Counted from the first letter of the stretch, positions 26,991-36,086 are shown. The stretch is 64,000 bases of DNA from Blautia argi (GCF_003287895.1 NZ_CP030280.1:2486501-2550500), one strand, 5' to 3'. Numbers and translations: made by a program. The notes: generated by a model from the letters alone, not told the origin.

Positions 26991-27019
26991 ATATTAGTTA
27001 ATTTAAGATATTTTCGCAA
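26991..27019 (-). promoter_or_regulatory. Promoter of groESL
   Basis: TTGCGA (27019-27014), 17-nt spacer and TAATAT (26996-26991) on the minus strand. CIRCE begins about 11 nt downstream, over the transcription start. Confidence 0.7.
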
Positions 27020-27152
27020 GCGTATCCATGTGGCTGTTTTTTATCATTTACTCTTTATATCTCATTTTTACGCTGTTTTTCTCTTTATATTTTAACTTTT
27101 CTTTTTTGTGCAGATTTTATATTTATTTTATAAACAGGAAAAATAACGAAAA
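27020..27152. other. AT-rich intergenic stretch with no gene seen
   Basis: Between the groES promoter and the codY terminator the sequence is AT-rich, with no convincing open frame on either strand. I see no regulatory structure in it. Confidence 0.5.
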
Positions 27153-27237
27153 CTGCCGCAAAAGCAACTTTGGAGCATGACTCTCTCCTGAGTAGTTCTC
27201 TTTTGATTAAGTACATGCTCTGCTCCTTTTGCGGCAG
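27153..27237 (-). terminator. Long-hairpin terminator downstream of codY
   Basis: CTGCCGCAAAAG (27153-27164) pairs with CTTTTGCGGCAG (27226-27237). An inner GAGCATG/CATGCTC stem extends the hairpin. On the minus strand it is followed by TTTTCGTTATTTTT. It is about 55 bp after the codY stop. Confidence 0.75.
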
Positions 27238-27292
27238 CTTCCCTTTCTTTATTCCTGTTCTTCTGTCCGGACTGTCTGTAACCTGCTAACTG

Positions 27293-28081
27293 TTATTTTT
27301 TCACCAGTTTCCTCTTTTTGATTTCTTCCAGTTCGTCAAAAATCACTTCATTTAAAACCTTAATATAAGTTCCCTTCATACCAGAGGAACGGGATTCAAT
27401 CACACCGGCACTTTCAAATTTCCGAAGGGCATTGACAATGACGGAACGGGTAATTCCCACTCTGTCTGCAATTTTACTTGCTACCAGAATTCCCTCATCT
27501 CCATTCAGCTCATCAAAAATATGAATGATTGCCTCCAGTTCTGAGAAGGATAAGGTATTAAATGCTGATTTTACCACCTGAATCTTCCGGTTCTCCTCTG
27601 CATTTTCCTCATGGACGGAACGCATCATCTCCAATCCCACAACCGTTGTTCCATATTCGCTTACAATAATATCTTCAATATCATATGGTTTCTCGCTGCG
27701 GTACATGAATAAAGTTCCCAGACGTTCTCCTGCAATATCAATAGGGCTGATAATTGCTACATAACGGCCAATCTGCGGATCTTCAAACCCCAGTGTCTGA
27801 AGGTTTACATTTTCCTTTGTGGACAGAACACCCAAAAGTCTTTCATTCAACAGCTTATCAATGTGTCCTCCTACTTCGCTGTCAATTAATTCTGTGATAC
27901 GGTCAACTCCCGGACAGGTTCCCACACCCAGCACTTTTCCTTTTCTGCTCATAACCAGGATATTGGAATCCAGGGTTTCTACCATCACCTCACAGATATC
28001 GTTAAAAAGTACCTTTGATGCGTGATTATTGTGAAGAAGTTTATTGATTTTTCTTGTCTTGTCTAATAATTGTACGCTCAT
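27293..28081 (-). CDS. codY: Global transcriptional regulator CodY
   Basis: About 262 residues from the ATG at 28081 (GGAGAGGAGG ahead). CodY senses GTP and branched-chain amino acids and represses nutrient-scavenging genes. The N-terminal GAF region (LLDKTRKINKLLHNNHASKV, ICEVMVETLDSNILVMSRKG) and the C-terminal winged helix (ASKIADRVGITRSVIVNALR, then KFESAGVIESRSSGMKGTYI) are both intact. Here it has its own promoter and stands alone rather than in a codVWXY operon. Confidence 0.96.
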   Translation of the reverse strand: MSVQLLDKTRKINKLLHNNHASKVLFNDICEVMVETLDSNILVMSRKGKVLGVGTCPGVDRITELIDSEVGGHIDKLLNERLLGVLSTKENVNLQTLGFEDPQIGRYVAIISPIDIAGERLGTLFMYRSEKPYDIEDIIVSEYGTTVVGLEMMRSVHEENAEENRKIQVVKSAFNTLSFSELEAIIHIFDELNGDEGILVASKIADRVGITRSVIVNALRKFESAGVIESRSSGMKGTYIKVLNEVIFDELEEIKKRKLVKK

Positions 28082-28165
28082 AGCGAACCTCCTCTCCTTT
28101 TCTGTACTCATGTCCGTTCTTGTGGCAAAATCACAAATTACCCCTACTACTTCTCCCTTTTCCTT

Positions 28166-28194
28166 ATTTTAACATACAATATTTCAGAAATCAA
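28166..28194 (-). promoter_or_regulatory. Promoter of codY
   Basis: TTGATT (28194-28189), 17-nt spacer and TAAAAT (28171-28166) on the minus strand, with an 85-nt leader before the ATG. Confidence 0.65.
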
Positions 28195-28257
28195 TGTGTA
28201 GTTTTTCTATTTTCAGTCTTTTATATAGTTTTTCTAACAATTCCCATAAAGCAAAAA

Positions 28258-28313
28258 ACTGCTGTATAAGATACGCATCAGAACCATAGTCTGACCGCTC
28301 TTTATACAGCAGT
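28258..28313 (-). terminator. Terminator of comM-dprA-topA
   Basis: ACTGCTGTATAA (28258-28269) pairs with TTATACAGCAGT (28302-28313), followed on the minus strand by TTTTTTGC. Confidence 0.85.
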
Positions 28314-28328
28314 CTGCCGTTTGACTCT

Positions 28329-30422
28329 TTATTTATTTGACATGTCCTCTGTTTCTTTTGGTTTCATCATCACAAAACCACAGTGCTCGTCTGCACATAC
28401 CAGCTTGTTACCCTTTTCCAGCATATAACCACCGCAGGAAGGACACTTATCCTTTGAAGGCTTCTGCCAGGACATAAATTCACATTCCGGGTTATTTTCG
28501 CACCCATAATATAGACGTCCCTTTTTACTTCTCTTTACCACCACATCTTTACCGCAGATTGGACATGCCACGCCGATTTTTTCCAGATACGGCTTCGTAT
28601 TCTTACAATCCGGAAAGCCGGGACATGCCAGGAATTTTCCGTGAGGTCCGTATTTGATTACCATGTTGCGACCACACTGTTCGCAGATAACGTCTGTAAC
28701 CTCATCTTCAATTTTGACCTGCTCCAGCTCTTTTTGTGCAGTTTTTACTGCCTCGTCCAAATCCGGATAAAAATTCCGGATAACTGTCTTCCACTCTACC
28801 TTGCCTTCGCCCACGCAGTCTAAAAGTTCTTCCATAGTAGCTGTAAAATTCACATCTACAATACTTGGAAATGCTTCTTTCATAATCTTATTCACCACTT
28901 CGCCCAGTTCCGTCATATACAGATTTTTATTTTCCTTTGCCACATAGCGTCTGGCAATAATAGTGGTAATGGTAGGCGCATAGGTACTGGGTCTTCCGAT
29001 TCCCAGTTCCTCTAAGGTCTTTACAAGAGCAGCTTCTGTATAATGTGCCGGAGGCTGGGTAAAATGCTGCTGTTCCTTAAAGCCTTTCAGACCAATTTTT
29101 GTCTGCTCGTCCAGACTCTTGACCAAAAGCTGATTTTCCCCTTTGCTGTCGTCTTCCTGGGTATACACTGCCATAAAGCCATCAAATTTCAGCTTTGATG
29201 CAGAAACCGTAAAATAATACTCTCCTCCCTGAATTTTCACAGAGGTAGTTTCATATTTTGCCTGTTGCATTCTGCTGGCAGCAAACCGTTTCCAGATAAG
29301 CTGATACAGTCTGTACTGATCTCTGGACAGAGATTCCTTTACAGACAGGGGCAGTCTTCGGATATCTGTAGGGCGAATGGCCTCGTGGGCGTCCTGAATC
29401 TTCTTTTTGCTGTCCCCCTTCTTTTCTGCAGTAGCAACATACTCCTCCCCATACTCAGATACAATGTATTCTCTTGCCGCTGCGTCTGCCTCTTCTGAAA
29501 TACGGGTGGAGTCTGTACGCAGGTAGGTAATAATACCAATGGTGCCGCTGCCCTTAATATCCACCCCTTCGTATAACTGCTGTGCTAACCGCATGGTCTT
29601 CTGGGTAGAAAAATTCAGCACCTTTGAGGCTTCCTGCTGTAAGGTACTGGTGGTAAAAGGAAGAGGAGCCTTTTTGGTTCGCTCTCCTTTTTTCACCTCT
29701 GCCACCCTGTATTCCACTCCGTCCAGTTCTTTTAAGATTTTATCCAGTTCTTCTCTGGAGTGAATTGCCAGCCTCTTATTTTTATTTCCGTAAAACTTTG
29801 CTGTAAGAGGTTTCCTCTCTCCCTCTACAGAAAACTCTGCGTCCAGGGACCAGTATTCTTCCGGAATAAAATTATTGATTTCCTCTTCTCTGTCCCCGAT
29901 AATCCGCAGTGCCACGGACTGCACACGGCCTGCGCTTAATCCTCTTTTTACTTTTGCCCACAGCACAGGACTGATTTCATATCCCACCATACGATCCAGC
30001 ATACGTCTGGTCTGCTGTGCGTCAACCAAATCCATATTAATATCTCTGGCCTGTTTGATAGATGCTTTTACTGCTGTTTTTGTAATTTCATTAAAGGTAA
30101 TTCTGCGCATTTTTTTCTGTTCCAACTTCAAAGCATTAGACAAATGCCAGGATATAGCCTCTCCCTCGCGGTCAGGGTCTGTTGCCAGATAAACCTTGTC
30201 CGCTTTTTTTGCTGCCTTTCTAAGCGCAGCCAGAATATCTCCTTTTCCCCGGATTGTAATATATTTTGGTTCAAAATCGTGCTCTACATCTATTCCAAGC
30301 TGACTTTTCGGCAAGTCCCGCACATGTCCGTTTGATGCCATAACCTCATAATTGGAACCAAGAAATTTTTTAATTGTCTTTACTTTTGCCGGTGATTCCA
30401 CAATCACTAAATACTTCGCCAT
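28329..30422 (-). CDS. topA: DNA topoisomerase I
   Basis: About 697 residues from the ATG at 30422 (GGAGGGTGAC ahead). It relaxes negative supercoils. The Toprim domain opens LVIVESPAKVKTIKKFLG and holds LATDPDREGEAISWH near 110. The active-site Tyr is in GIITYLRTDSTRIS near 300. Three zinc-ribbon repeats end the protein: CEQCGRNMVIKYGPHGKFLA, CPICGKDVVVKRSKKGRLYY and a third CPSCG...CADEHC. It starts 1 nt after the dprA stop, so the two are co-translated. Confidence 0.97.
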   Translation of the reverse strand: MAKYLVIVESPAKVKTIKKFLGSNYEVMASNGHVRDLPKSQLGIDVEHDFEPKYITIRGKGDILAALRKAAKKADKVYLATDPDREGEAISWHLSNALKLEQKKMRRITFNEITKTAVKASIKQARDINMDLVDAQQTRRMLDRMVGYEISPVLWAKVKRGLSAGRVQSVALRIIGDREEEINNFIPEEYWSLDAEFSVEGERKPLTAKFYGNKNKRLAIHSREELDKILKELDGVEYRVAEVKKGERTKKAPLPFTTSTLQQEASKVLNFSTQKTMRLAQQLYEGVDIKGSGTIGIITYLRTDSTRISEEADAAAREYIVSEYGEEYVATAEKKGDSKKKIQDAHEAIRPTDIRRLPLSVKESLSRDQYRLYQLIWKRFAASRMQQAKYETTSVKIQGGEYYFTVSASKLKFDGFMAVYTQEDDSKGENQLLVKSLDEQTKIGLKGFKEQQHFTQPPAHYTEAALVKTLEELGIGRPSTYAPTITTIIARRYVAKENKNLYMTELGEVVNKIMKEAFPSIVDVNFTATMEELLDCVGEGKVEWKTVIRNFYPDLDEAVKTAQKELEQVKIEDEVTDVICEQCGRNMVIKYGPHGKFLACPGFPDCKNTKPYLEKIGVACPICGKDVVVKRSKKGRLYYGCENNPECEFMSWQKPSKDKCPSCGGYMLEKGNKLVCADEHCGFVMMKPKETEDMSNK

Positions 30423-30423
30423 G

Positions 30424-31320
30424 TCACCCTCCTGCTCTGGCATAATAATTTTTTACCGGCTCTTCAATAAGCCCATCTAATTGTAATTTCAGCAAACTCC
30501 CTATGATTTCGTCTGCTTTTAAAGGAAGTTCCTGAAAAATCTCTTCTATATTTTTAGGTTGTAAATCCAGACAACTATACACCATTTCTTCCCTGCTTGC
30601 AAGTGCAATCTTTTTTTCCTGCCCAAAATCCTTTTCTCCAGCTCCTGTTTTTTTATCAAAAATCTGCAGTTCACTTAACACCGCCTCTACGGAATCTGCC
30701 ACTCCTGCCCCGTCTGCCAGAAGCTGATTGCACCCTTCACTTAACGCATCTCCTACCCGCCCCGGAAGGGCAAAGACCGTCTTTCCCTGCTCCAGTCCAT
30801 ACCCTGCAGTAATCAGCGAACCGCTTTTCTTTTTTGCCTCTATCACCAGAATCAGGTCTGACAGCCCACTGATAATCCGGTTTCTTCTTGGAAAATTCCG
30901 CGCATAGGGAGGAGTTCCTGCTTCAAATTCCGACAAAATTCCCCCTTTTCCCTGTACCATGCGCCTGTATAAATCCTGGTTCTGTCGGGGATAACAGACA
31001 TCCACTCCGCATCCCAGAACAGCAAAGGTATCTCCCCCGGCCTCTAAAGCCCCTTTATGGGCACAGCTGTCAATCCCTTTTGCCAGTCCACTGATAATCT
31101 GCACACCATGCTCTGCCAGCACCTTTGCAAACTCATACGCCCAAAAAGCCCCGTAATGGCTGCAGACTCTGGCTCCTACAATAGCCACACTCTTCCGCTT
31201 CGGGTTCGGCAGTCTTCCTTTTACATACAACACCTCCGGCATCTGACTGTAATCCCGCAGCTTTTGGGGAAATTCTCTGTCAAACGGTGTATAACAGCAA
31301 ATTGAAGCTTTTTCTTCCAT
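30424..31320 (-). CDS. dprA: DNA-processing protein DprA
   Basis: 298 residues. DprA loads RecA onto incoming single-stranded DNA during transformation. The Rossmann-like core is clear: KSVAIVGARVCSHYGAFWAY near 43, IISGLAKGIDSCAHKGALEA near 75, FPRRNRIISGLSDLILVIEA near 145 and SLITAGYGLEQGKTVFALPG. It is shorter than the roughly 360-residue proteins because the N-terminal SAM-like domain is nearly absent; the C-terminal winged-helix part is present. Between comM and topA in one operon. Confidence 0.95.
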   Translation of the reverse strand: MEEKASICCYTPFDREFPQKLRDYSQMPEVLYVKGRLPNPKRKSVAIVGARVCSHYGAFWAYEFAKVLAEHGVQIISGLAKGIDSCAHKGALEAGGDTFAVLGCGVDVCYPRQNQDLYRRMVQGKGGILSEFEAGTPPYARNFPRRNRIISGLSDLILVIEAKKKSGSLITAGYGLEQGKTVFALPGRVGDALSEGCNQLLADGAGVADSVEAVLSELQIFDKKTGAGEKDFGQEKKIALASREEMVYSCLDLQPKNIEEIFQELPLKADEIIGSLLKLQLDGLIEEPVKNYYARAGG

Positions 31321-31335
31321 ATAAAATCCCTTTCT

Positions 31336-32862
31336 TTATTTTCTGTACTTATTATCTAAATTTCTGTAAAATACAGCTTCTGCAACATGCTTCTCCTGAA
31401 TCCTCTCTTCATTGTCCAAATCCGCTATGGTTCTGGCTGTCTTTAAAATCTTATGATAGCCTCTCATACTCAGATTCATCTTTTCATATGCCTTCTTCAA
31501 AAGCCTTTCTCCCTCTCTGTCTGTCTGACAGTAAACCTCCACGTCCTTTCCGCTCAGCGATCCATTAAAAGAAACTCCGCAATTTCTGTAACGCTCCTTT
31601 TGTATATTATGGACACGCAAAATCTCTCTTCGGATTTGCAGAGAAGTGGAACCCTTTTTCCTGTTCCAGAGCTGATCTGCGGAAACATCTTTGACCTCTG
31701 TGCAAAGGTCAAACCTGTCTAAAAGAGGACCGCTGATGCGCCCCAGATATCTGGATACCTCCCCGTCTGTGCAGGAGCAGCGGTTCCTGTCAGGATAATA
31801 GCCGCAGGGGCAGGGATTCATGGCTGCCACCAGCAAAAAGTCTGCCGGGAACTCATAGGTTCCATTTATTCTGGAAATGCAGATTTTATGTGCCTCCAAA
31901 GGCTGCCTTAAGGTCTCCAACGCAGCTCTTGAAAACTCCGGAAGCTCATCTAAAAAGAGAACGCCCCTGTGTGCCAGTGTGATTTCTCCCGCCTGCGGAA
32001 TTCGCCCTCCTCCTGCCATGGCCTTTGGTGAAATCGTATGGTGTGGCTGGCGGAAAGGCCGCTTGTACAAAATCGGATTTTCCCCTGATAAAAGACCTGC
32101 TGCACTGTAAATCCCTGAAATCTCCAGCCCTTCTTCTCTGGAAAGGCCGGGAAAAATTCCAGGAATCCGACTGGCAATCATGGTTTTCCCTGATCCTCTT
32201 GCTCCTATGAAAAGCAAATTATGAAATCCTGCAGCCGCAATCACAGCCGCTCTTTTTGCTGCCTCCTGGCCTAAAATATCCGAAAAATCCTCTTCTGGCT
32301 CTTCCTCCTGATTTTCCCATACCCTGGGCGGATTTTTCTTAGCTCCCCACCCCGGCTTTTTCGCACACGCCATAGCTTCGTCCAGACTCTCCACGCCTAA
32401 AATCGGAATCGTATCCAAAAACTCGGTTTCCTTTAAATTTTCTTTTGGAATCACACATAACTTACACCCGCATTTTATAGCTGCCTCCACAATGGGTAAA
32501 ATCCCTCGTATTCCCTTCACCTCTCCATTCAGGCTCAATTCCCCTGCCATACAGACGCCCCTTACCTGCTCCTTATCCAGAAAGCCAAAAGAACACAAAA
32601 GAGCGGCTGCAATAGGCAAATCAAAACCGGTTCCCTCTTTCCGGATATCCGCAGGGGAAAGATTGACGGTAACACGTTTGGCAGGCAGAGAAAAGCCGCT
32701 GTTTCTAAGTGCTGTACAGACCCTGTCCTGAGCCTCTTTGACTCTTGTGGACAGATATCCCACCATGGAAAACAGAGGAAGCCCATTGCTGACATCTGCC
32801 TCTACCCTGACCGGTACACAGTTTACACCGGAAATCGCCGCTGAAAGAATACTGCTGAACAT
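31336..32862 (-). CDS. comM: ComM/YifB-family Mg-chelatase-like AAA+ ATPase
   Basis: 508 residues. The N-terminal Lon-S5-like domain (CVPVRVEADVSNGLPLFSMV, then RVTVNLSPADIRKEGTGFDL) is followed by a AAA+ core. Walker A is FIGARGSGKTM near 215, Walker B RGVLFLDELPEF near 295, with CPCGYYPDRNRCSC and GRISGPLLDRFDL after it. In Gram-negatives ComM is a helicase for branch migration during transformation. The usual GPPGSGKTM loop reads GARGSGKTM here, which keeps the Lys-Thr. First in the comM-dprA-topA operon (RBS AAAGGAGG). Confidence 0.94.
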   Translation of the reverse strand: MFSSILSAAISGVNCVPVRVEADVSNGLPLFSMVGYLSTRVKEAQDRVCTALRNSGFSLPAKRVTVNLSPADIRKEGTGFDLPIAAALLCSFGFLDKEQVRGVCMAGELSLNGEVKGIRGILPIVEAAIKCGCKLCVIPKENLKETEFLDTIPILGVESLDEAMACAKKPGWGAKKNPPRVWENQEEEPEEDFSDILGQEAAKRAAVIAAAGFHNLLFIGARGSGKTMIASRIPGIFPGLSREEGLEISGIYSAAGLLSGENPILYKRPFRQPHHTISPKAMAGGGRIPQAGEITLAHRGVLFLDELPEFSRAALETLRQPLEAHKICISRINGTYEFPADFLLVAAMNPCPCGYYPDRNRCSCTDGEVSRYLGRISGPLLDRFDLCTEVKDVSADQLWNRKKGSTSLQIRREILRVHNIQKERYRNCGVSFNGSLSGKDVEVYCQTDREGERLLKKAYEKMNLSMRGYHKILKTARTIADLDNEERIQEKHVAEAVFYRNLDNKYRK

Positions 32863-33042
32863 ATCCTATTCCTCCTTTGAAAAACACGACGTATAAAACA
32901 AAAGGCGCAAATCCTCTGCACATTTTGTCTGCTTATGTCTTTGATATTTATTCTTATTTTGGAAATTTTTGGCGGAACCGCCTGAAAATCAGATTGATTG
33001 AAACTTATAATAGCACATTTCCTTTTCTTTTACAATGGAAAA

Positions 33043-33072
33043 GCACTAATTTCTTTCTTTTCACATAAACTA
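33043..33072 (+). promoter_or_regulatory. Candidate mother-cell sporulation promoter of sigK
   Basis: CATAAACTA (33064-33072) fits the SigK-type -10 pattern CATANNNTA, and an AC (33045-33046) lies 17 nt upstream, as in SigK promoters. No good TTGACA/TATAAT pair with 17-nt spacing is seen in this gap. Confidence 0.4.
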
Positions 33073-33100
33073 TAATTAAATTCCTCTGAGGTATGCTTGT

Positions 33101-33727
33101 GTGAAAACGTTTCTAAAGCCCCTGACACCAGAAGAAGAAAATCGTTATCTTCAGGAATACAAACAGGGCAGTCTAAAAGCGAAAAATATCCTGATTGAAC
33201 GAAACCTGCGCCTGGTTGCACATATTGTAAAAAAATATCAGGGAGCTTCGGAAGAACTCGATGACTTGATTTCCATTGGCACCATTGGTCTGATTAAAGC
33301 GGTTCAGACCTTTGACAACGCCAGGGCAAGCAAACTCTCCACTTATGCAGCCAGATGCATTGACAATGAGCTTCTCATGCTCTTTCGCTCCAGAAAAAAA
33401 TCAAATCGGGAGGTTTCTCTCTATGACCCTATCGGCACAGACAAGGAAGGGAACGAAATCAGTCTTTTAGATGTGATTGAAACAGAACCCGTAGACATTG
33501 TAAAAAACTACGCCCTAAAGCAGGATACTGCCCGGCTCTACAAGTTGCTCCCACAGGTTCTGACTTCAAGAGAACAGGAGGTTTTAAAGCTGCGTTACGG
33601 CTTGTATGGAGAAAGAGAACAAACCCAGCGGGAAATAGCGAAGCGGCTGAATATCAGCCGCTCTTATGTATCCCGTATTGAAAAAAATGCCCTTTTGAAA
33701 TTAAGAAGCTTCTTCCCGTCTTCTTAA
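33101..33727 (+). CDS. sigK: RNA polymerase sporulation sigma factor, SigK type
   Basis: 208 residues from a GTG start with TGAGG ahead. Region 2 reads ERNLRLVAHIVKKYQGASEE, DDLISIGTIGLIKAVQTF and LSTYAARCIDNELLM. SLYDPIGTDKEGNEISLLDV is a hallmark shared with B. subtilis SigK. The region 4 helix-turn-helix is TQREIAKRLNISRSYVSRIE. B. subtilis SigK carries about 20 extra N-terminal residues that are cut off; here none exist, as in C. difficile. SigE is the alternative, but it normally has a longer start. No skin element interrupts it. Its 3' end overlaps the convergent U32 gene by 27 bp. Confidence 0.87.
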   Translation: MKTFLKPLTPEEENRYLQEYKQGSLKAKNILIERNLRLVAHIVKKYQGASEELDDLISIGTIGLIKAVQTFDNARASKLSTYAARCIDNELLMLFRSRKKSNREVSLYDPIGTDKEGNEISLLDVIETEPVDIVKNYALKQDTARLYKLLPQVLTSREQEVLKLRYGLYGEREQTQREIAKRLNISRSYVSRIEKNALLKLRSFFPSS

Positions 33728-34936
33728 AATATCATAGACAGAAACCTCTGCATCTAACTCCACATACAACACCTGCTGTGGGTGCGGTGCACTTTCCATG
33801 GACTGTCCTTCTTCATCAAAAATTCCTTTGACAACTGCTCTCAGGTTTCTTCCGTCAGGCTTCATAACTTCTATTGTTTCGCCCAGCAGGAATTTGTTCC
33901 TCTGGGTGATACGATAAAGTCCGTCTTCTCTCTGCTCTTCAATGTAACCCAGATAAGTATATCCCTTCTCATAGGTATTATTATCGTAAATCTGGGTTGT
34001 TTCGTCCGGCTTTCCATAAAAGAAGCCAGTGGTAAACTGACGGTAAGTACAGCTTTTAATCTGTTCCTGGTACCAGGGCATATGTTCTCTGTAAAGAGCC
34101 GGATCCTCCAGATAATCATCAATGGCTTTTCGATAGGTTCTTGCCACCGTTGCCACATAAAGGGCTGTTTTCATTCTCCCCTCTATTTTCAGACTGTCAA
34201 TTCCGGCTTCCAGTACATCGTCCATGTGTTCAATCATGCACAAATCTTTGGAATTAAAGATATAGGTTCCCCGCTCATTTTCATAAACCGGCATATATTC
34301 TCCCGGACGGGTTTCCTCCACAATAGAATATTTCCAACGGCAAGGATGCGTACAGGCGCCTCTGTTGGCATCACGGCCGGTAAAGAAATTGGACAGCAGA
34401 CATCTGCCGGAATAAGAAATACACATTGCCCCGTGAATAAAGCTTTCAATTTCCATTTCCTCCGGTATATGGGCGCGGATTTCCCTGATTTCTGCCAGGG
34501 ACAGCTCCCTTGCGCTCACAACTCTCGTTGCGCCCAACTCCCACCAGAAACGATAGGTTCCGTAATTGGTATTGTTCGCCTGTGTACTTACATGACGCTC
34601 AATTTCCGGACAGACTTCTTTTGCAATCATAAACACACCGGGATCTGAAATAATCAGTGCATCTGGCTTTATTTTCTTTAATTCTTCAAAATATTCCCGC
34701 ACGCCTTTCAGGTCTTCATTGTGCGCCAGAATATTGGCTGTTACATATACTTTTACTCCATGCTCATGAGCAAAAGCAATCCCCTCTTCCATATCCTTCA
34801 TGGAAAAGTTTTTTGCCTTTGCCCTCAGTCCAAAAGCCTCACCGCCGATGTAAACTGCATCTGCCCCAAACATAACTGCAATTTTCAGCACTTCCAGACT
34901 GCTTGCCGGAATTAATAATTCTGGTTTGCGAACCAT
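33701..34936 (-). CDS. trhP: U32 family protein, probable tRNA 5-hydroxyuridine synthesis protein TrhP
   Basis: 411 residues. The U32 signature ESFIHGAMCISYSGRCLLS lies near residue 165, with further conserved cysteines in RGACTHPCRWKYS. The N-terminus is a TIM-barrel-like region (ELLIPASSLEVLKIAVMFGA). TrhP uses prephenate to hydroxylate uridine 34 of tRNA in E. coli and B. subtilis. The neighbour TrmR then methylates that product, which supports this call over a true collagenase-like peptidase. Only one U32 gene is present, where B. subtilis has two (yrrN, yrrO). RBS AGGAGG; 1 bp after trmR. Confidence 0.86.
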   Translation of the reverse strand: MVRKPELLIPASSLEVLKIAVMFGADAVYIGGEAFGLRAKAKNFSMKDMEEGIAFAHEHGVKVYVTANILAHNEDLKGVREYFEELKKIKPDALIISDPGVFMIAKEVCPEIERHVSTQANNTNYGTYRFWWELGATRVVSARELSLAEIREIRAHIPEEMEIESFIHGAMCISYSGRCLLSNFFTGRDANRGACTHPCRWKYSIVEETRPGEYMPVYENERGTYIFNSKDLCMIEHMDDVLEAGIDSLKIEGRMKTALYVATVARTYRKAIDDYLEDPALYREHMPWYQEQIKSCTYRQFTTGFFYGKPDETTQIYDNNTYEKGYTYLGYIEEQREDGLYRITQRNKFLLGETIEVMKPDGRNLRAVVKGIFDEEGQSMESAPHPQQVLYVELDAEVSVYDILRRREEAS

Positions 34937-34937
34937 T

Positions 34938-35592
34938 TTATTCCTCCTGCTGTTTCTTAATACTCAGGGTCACTCCATCTCCCAGAGGAAGAATGGAGGT
35001 TTCCAGTAACTCATGGTGCTTCAAAACATAGAGATATTCTCTCATTCTTTTATAAATTGTCCGATTGCGCCTCTCTACTGCAAAATGCGATTCTATAAGA
35101 TCCCCGTCCTGCAGCACATTGTCGGAAAGAAGAATTCCTCCAACCTTTAAAAAGCCGCAGTACCTCAGGCAAAAAATGGATATACTGCCCTTTTGCCGCG
35201 TCCATAAAAATAAAATCAAAAGGCTCTGTGAGAGTCTTTAATACCTCCTGTGCATCACCCTCCAGAAGGGTAATCTGATCCTCTCTTCCTGATTTCTGGA
35301 AATTTTTTCTTGCAATGGGAATTCTCTTCTCATAATTTTCTATGGTGACAATCTCACATTTTACCGGATTGTAGGTACTCATAAGAAGGGTGGAAAACCC
35401 TACTGCGGTTCCTACCTCTAAAATACGCTTTGGCGCCTTTATCTGCAAAAGCACCTTTAAAAAGCTCTGCATTTCTCTTCGGATAATGGGCACACGATTT
35501 TGAATTGCTTCCTGCTCCAGTTCATTTAAAAAGGGAGTATTTCCTCTGTCCAGAGAATTCATATAAGTAACCATTCTCTCTTCTACAATCAT
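34938..35592 (-). pseudogene. trmR: O-methyltransferase TrmR (tRNA 5-hydroxyuridine methyltransferase), frameshifted
   Basis: A SAM-dependent COMT-type methyltransferase of normal length (about 217 residues) once one base is removed. The first frame has RILEVGTAVGFSTLLMS (SAM site), VTIENYEKRI, LLEGDAQEVL and FDFIFMDAAKGQY. The frame breaks at five A on the plus strand (35149-35153). With four it runs on as LKVGGILLSDNVLQDGD to LPLGDGVTLSIKKQQEE. Position beside the U32 gene and the MltG-like gene matches B. subtilis yrrL-yrrM-yrrN-yrrO, where YrrM is TrmR. A homopolymer error is likely. Confidence 0.84.
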
Positions 35593-36071
35593 GGGGCCTC
35601 TCCCCCTTGCTCTTTTTCAGATTCTCCTTCAATATCAGAACTGCCTTCCTTTGCTGCACCGTCTGCATCTGTCTGATCCGGCTGCCCCTCTGTATCCTCT
35701 TTTGCCAGAATTGCCATAAGCTCATCCGGCGTCATGCTGGTATTGAGAATATAAGTACCTGTCTGCAGTTTGCCTTTATAATTTGACAGCTTTTCCTGCA
35801 CAACAAAAATCTTTGCGTCCTCAATCAGTCCCTTTTTCTTCAGGATTTTTCCAATCTGGTATACAGAATCTCCTTTTTTCAGAACCACGGTGATATCTCT
35901 TCCGTTCTCCTTGTCTGCCATTGCCTCCTGATTAAAAATTTCATATCCGAAATCATAGGCAGATTTTCCTATAAAAATCACGCCAATAACCACACACAAA
36001 TAAATTCCAAAGCGCAGAAAACCGCCTGCTATAATTGATGATTTTTTCTGTTTTCTGATTTGTTTTCCCAT
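35589..36071 (-). CDS. Short MltG-like membrane protein (no catalytic domain)
   Basis: 160 residues. A basic N-terminus (GKQIRKQKKSS) is followed by one membrane segment (FGIYLCVVIGVIFIGKSAY). An extracellular part resembles the first domain of MltG/YceG (DITVVLKKGDSVYQIGKILK, then LQTGTYILNTSMTPDELMAI). The tail is acidic and low-complexity (EGQPDQTDADGAAKEGSSDI). The large YceG transglycosylase domain with its catalytic Glu is absent, so it should not cut glycan strands. It holds the slot of mltG (yrrL) in the conserved gene order and overlaps trmR by 4 bp. Confidence 0.78.
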   Translation of the reverse strand: MGKQIRKQKKSSIIAGGFLRFGIYLCVVIGVIFIGKSAYDFGYEIFNQEAMADKENGRDITVVLKKGDSVYQIGKILKKKGLIEDAKIFVVQEKLSNYKGKLQTGTYILNTSMTPDELMAILAKEDTEGQPDQTDADGAAKEGSSDIEGESEKEQGGEAP

Positions 36072-36086
36072 ACTGTTCTCCTTGTT

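Noticed and set aside
33102..33115. CcpA cre-like sequence TGAAAACGTTTCTA
   Set aside because: It matches the cre pattern at 13 of 14 positions but covers the first codons of sigK. Catabolite control of a late sporulation sigma factor has no other support.
33782..34648. 288-codon plus-strand frame opposite trhP
   Set aside because: Antisense shadow of a clearly coding gene; no recognisable domain and no start site.
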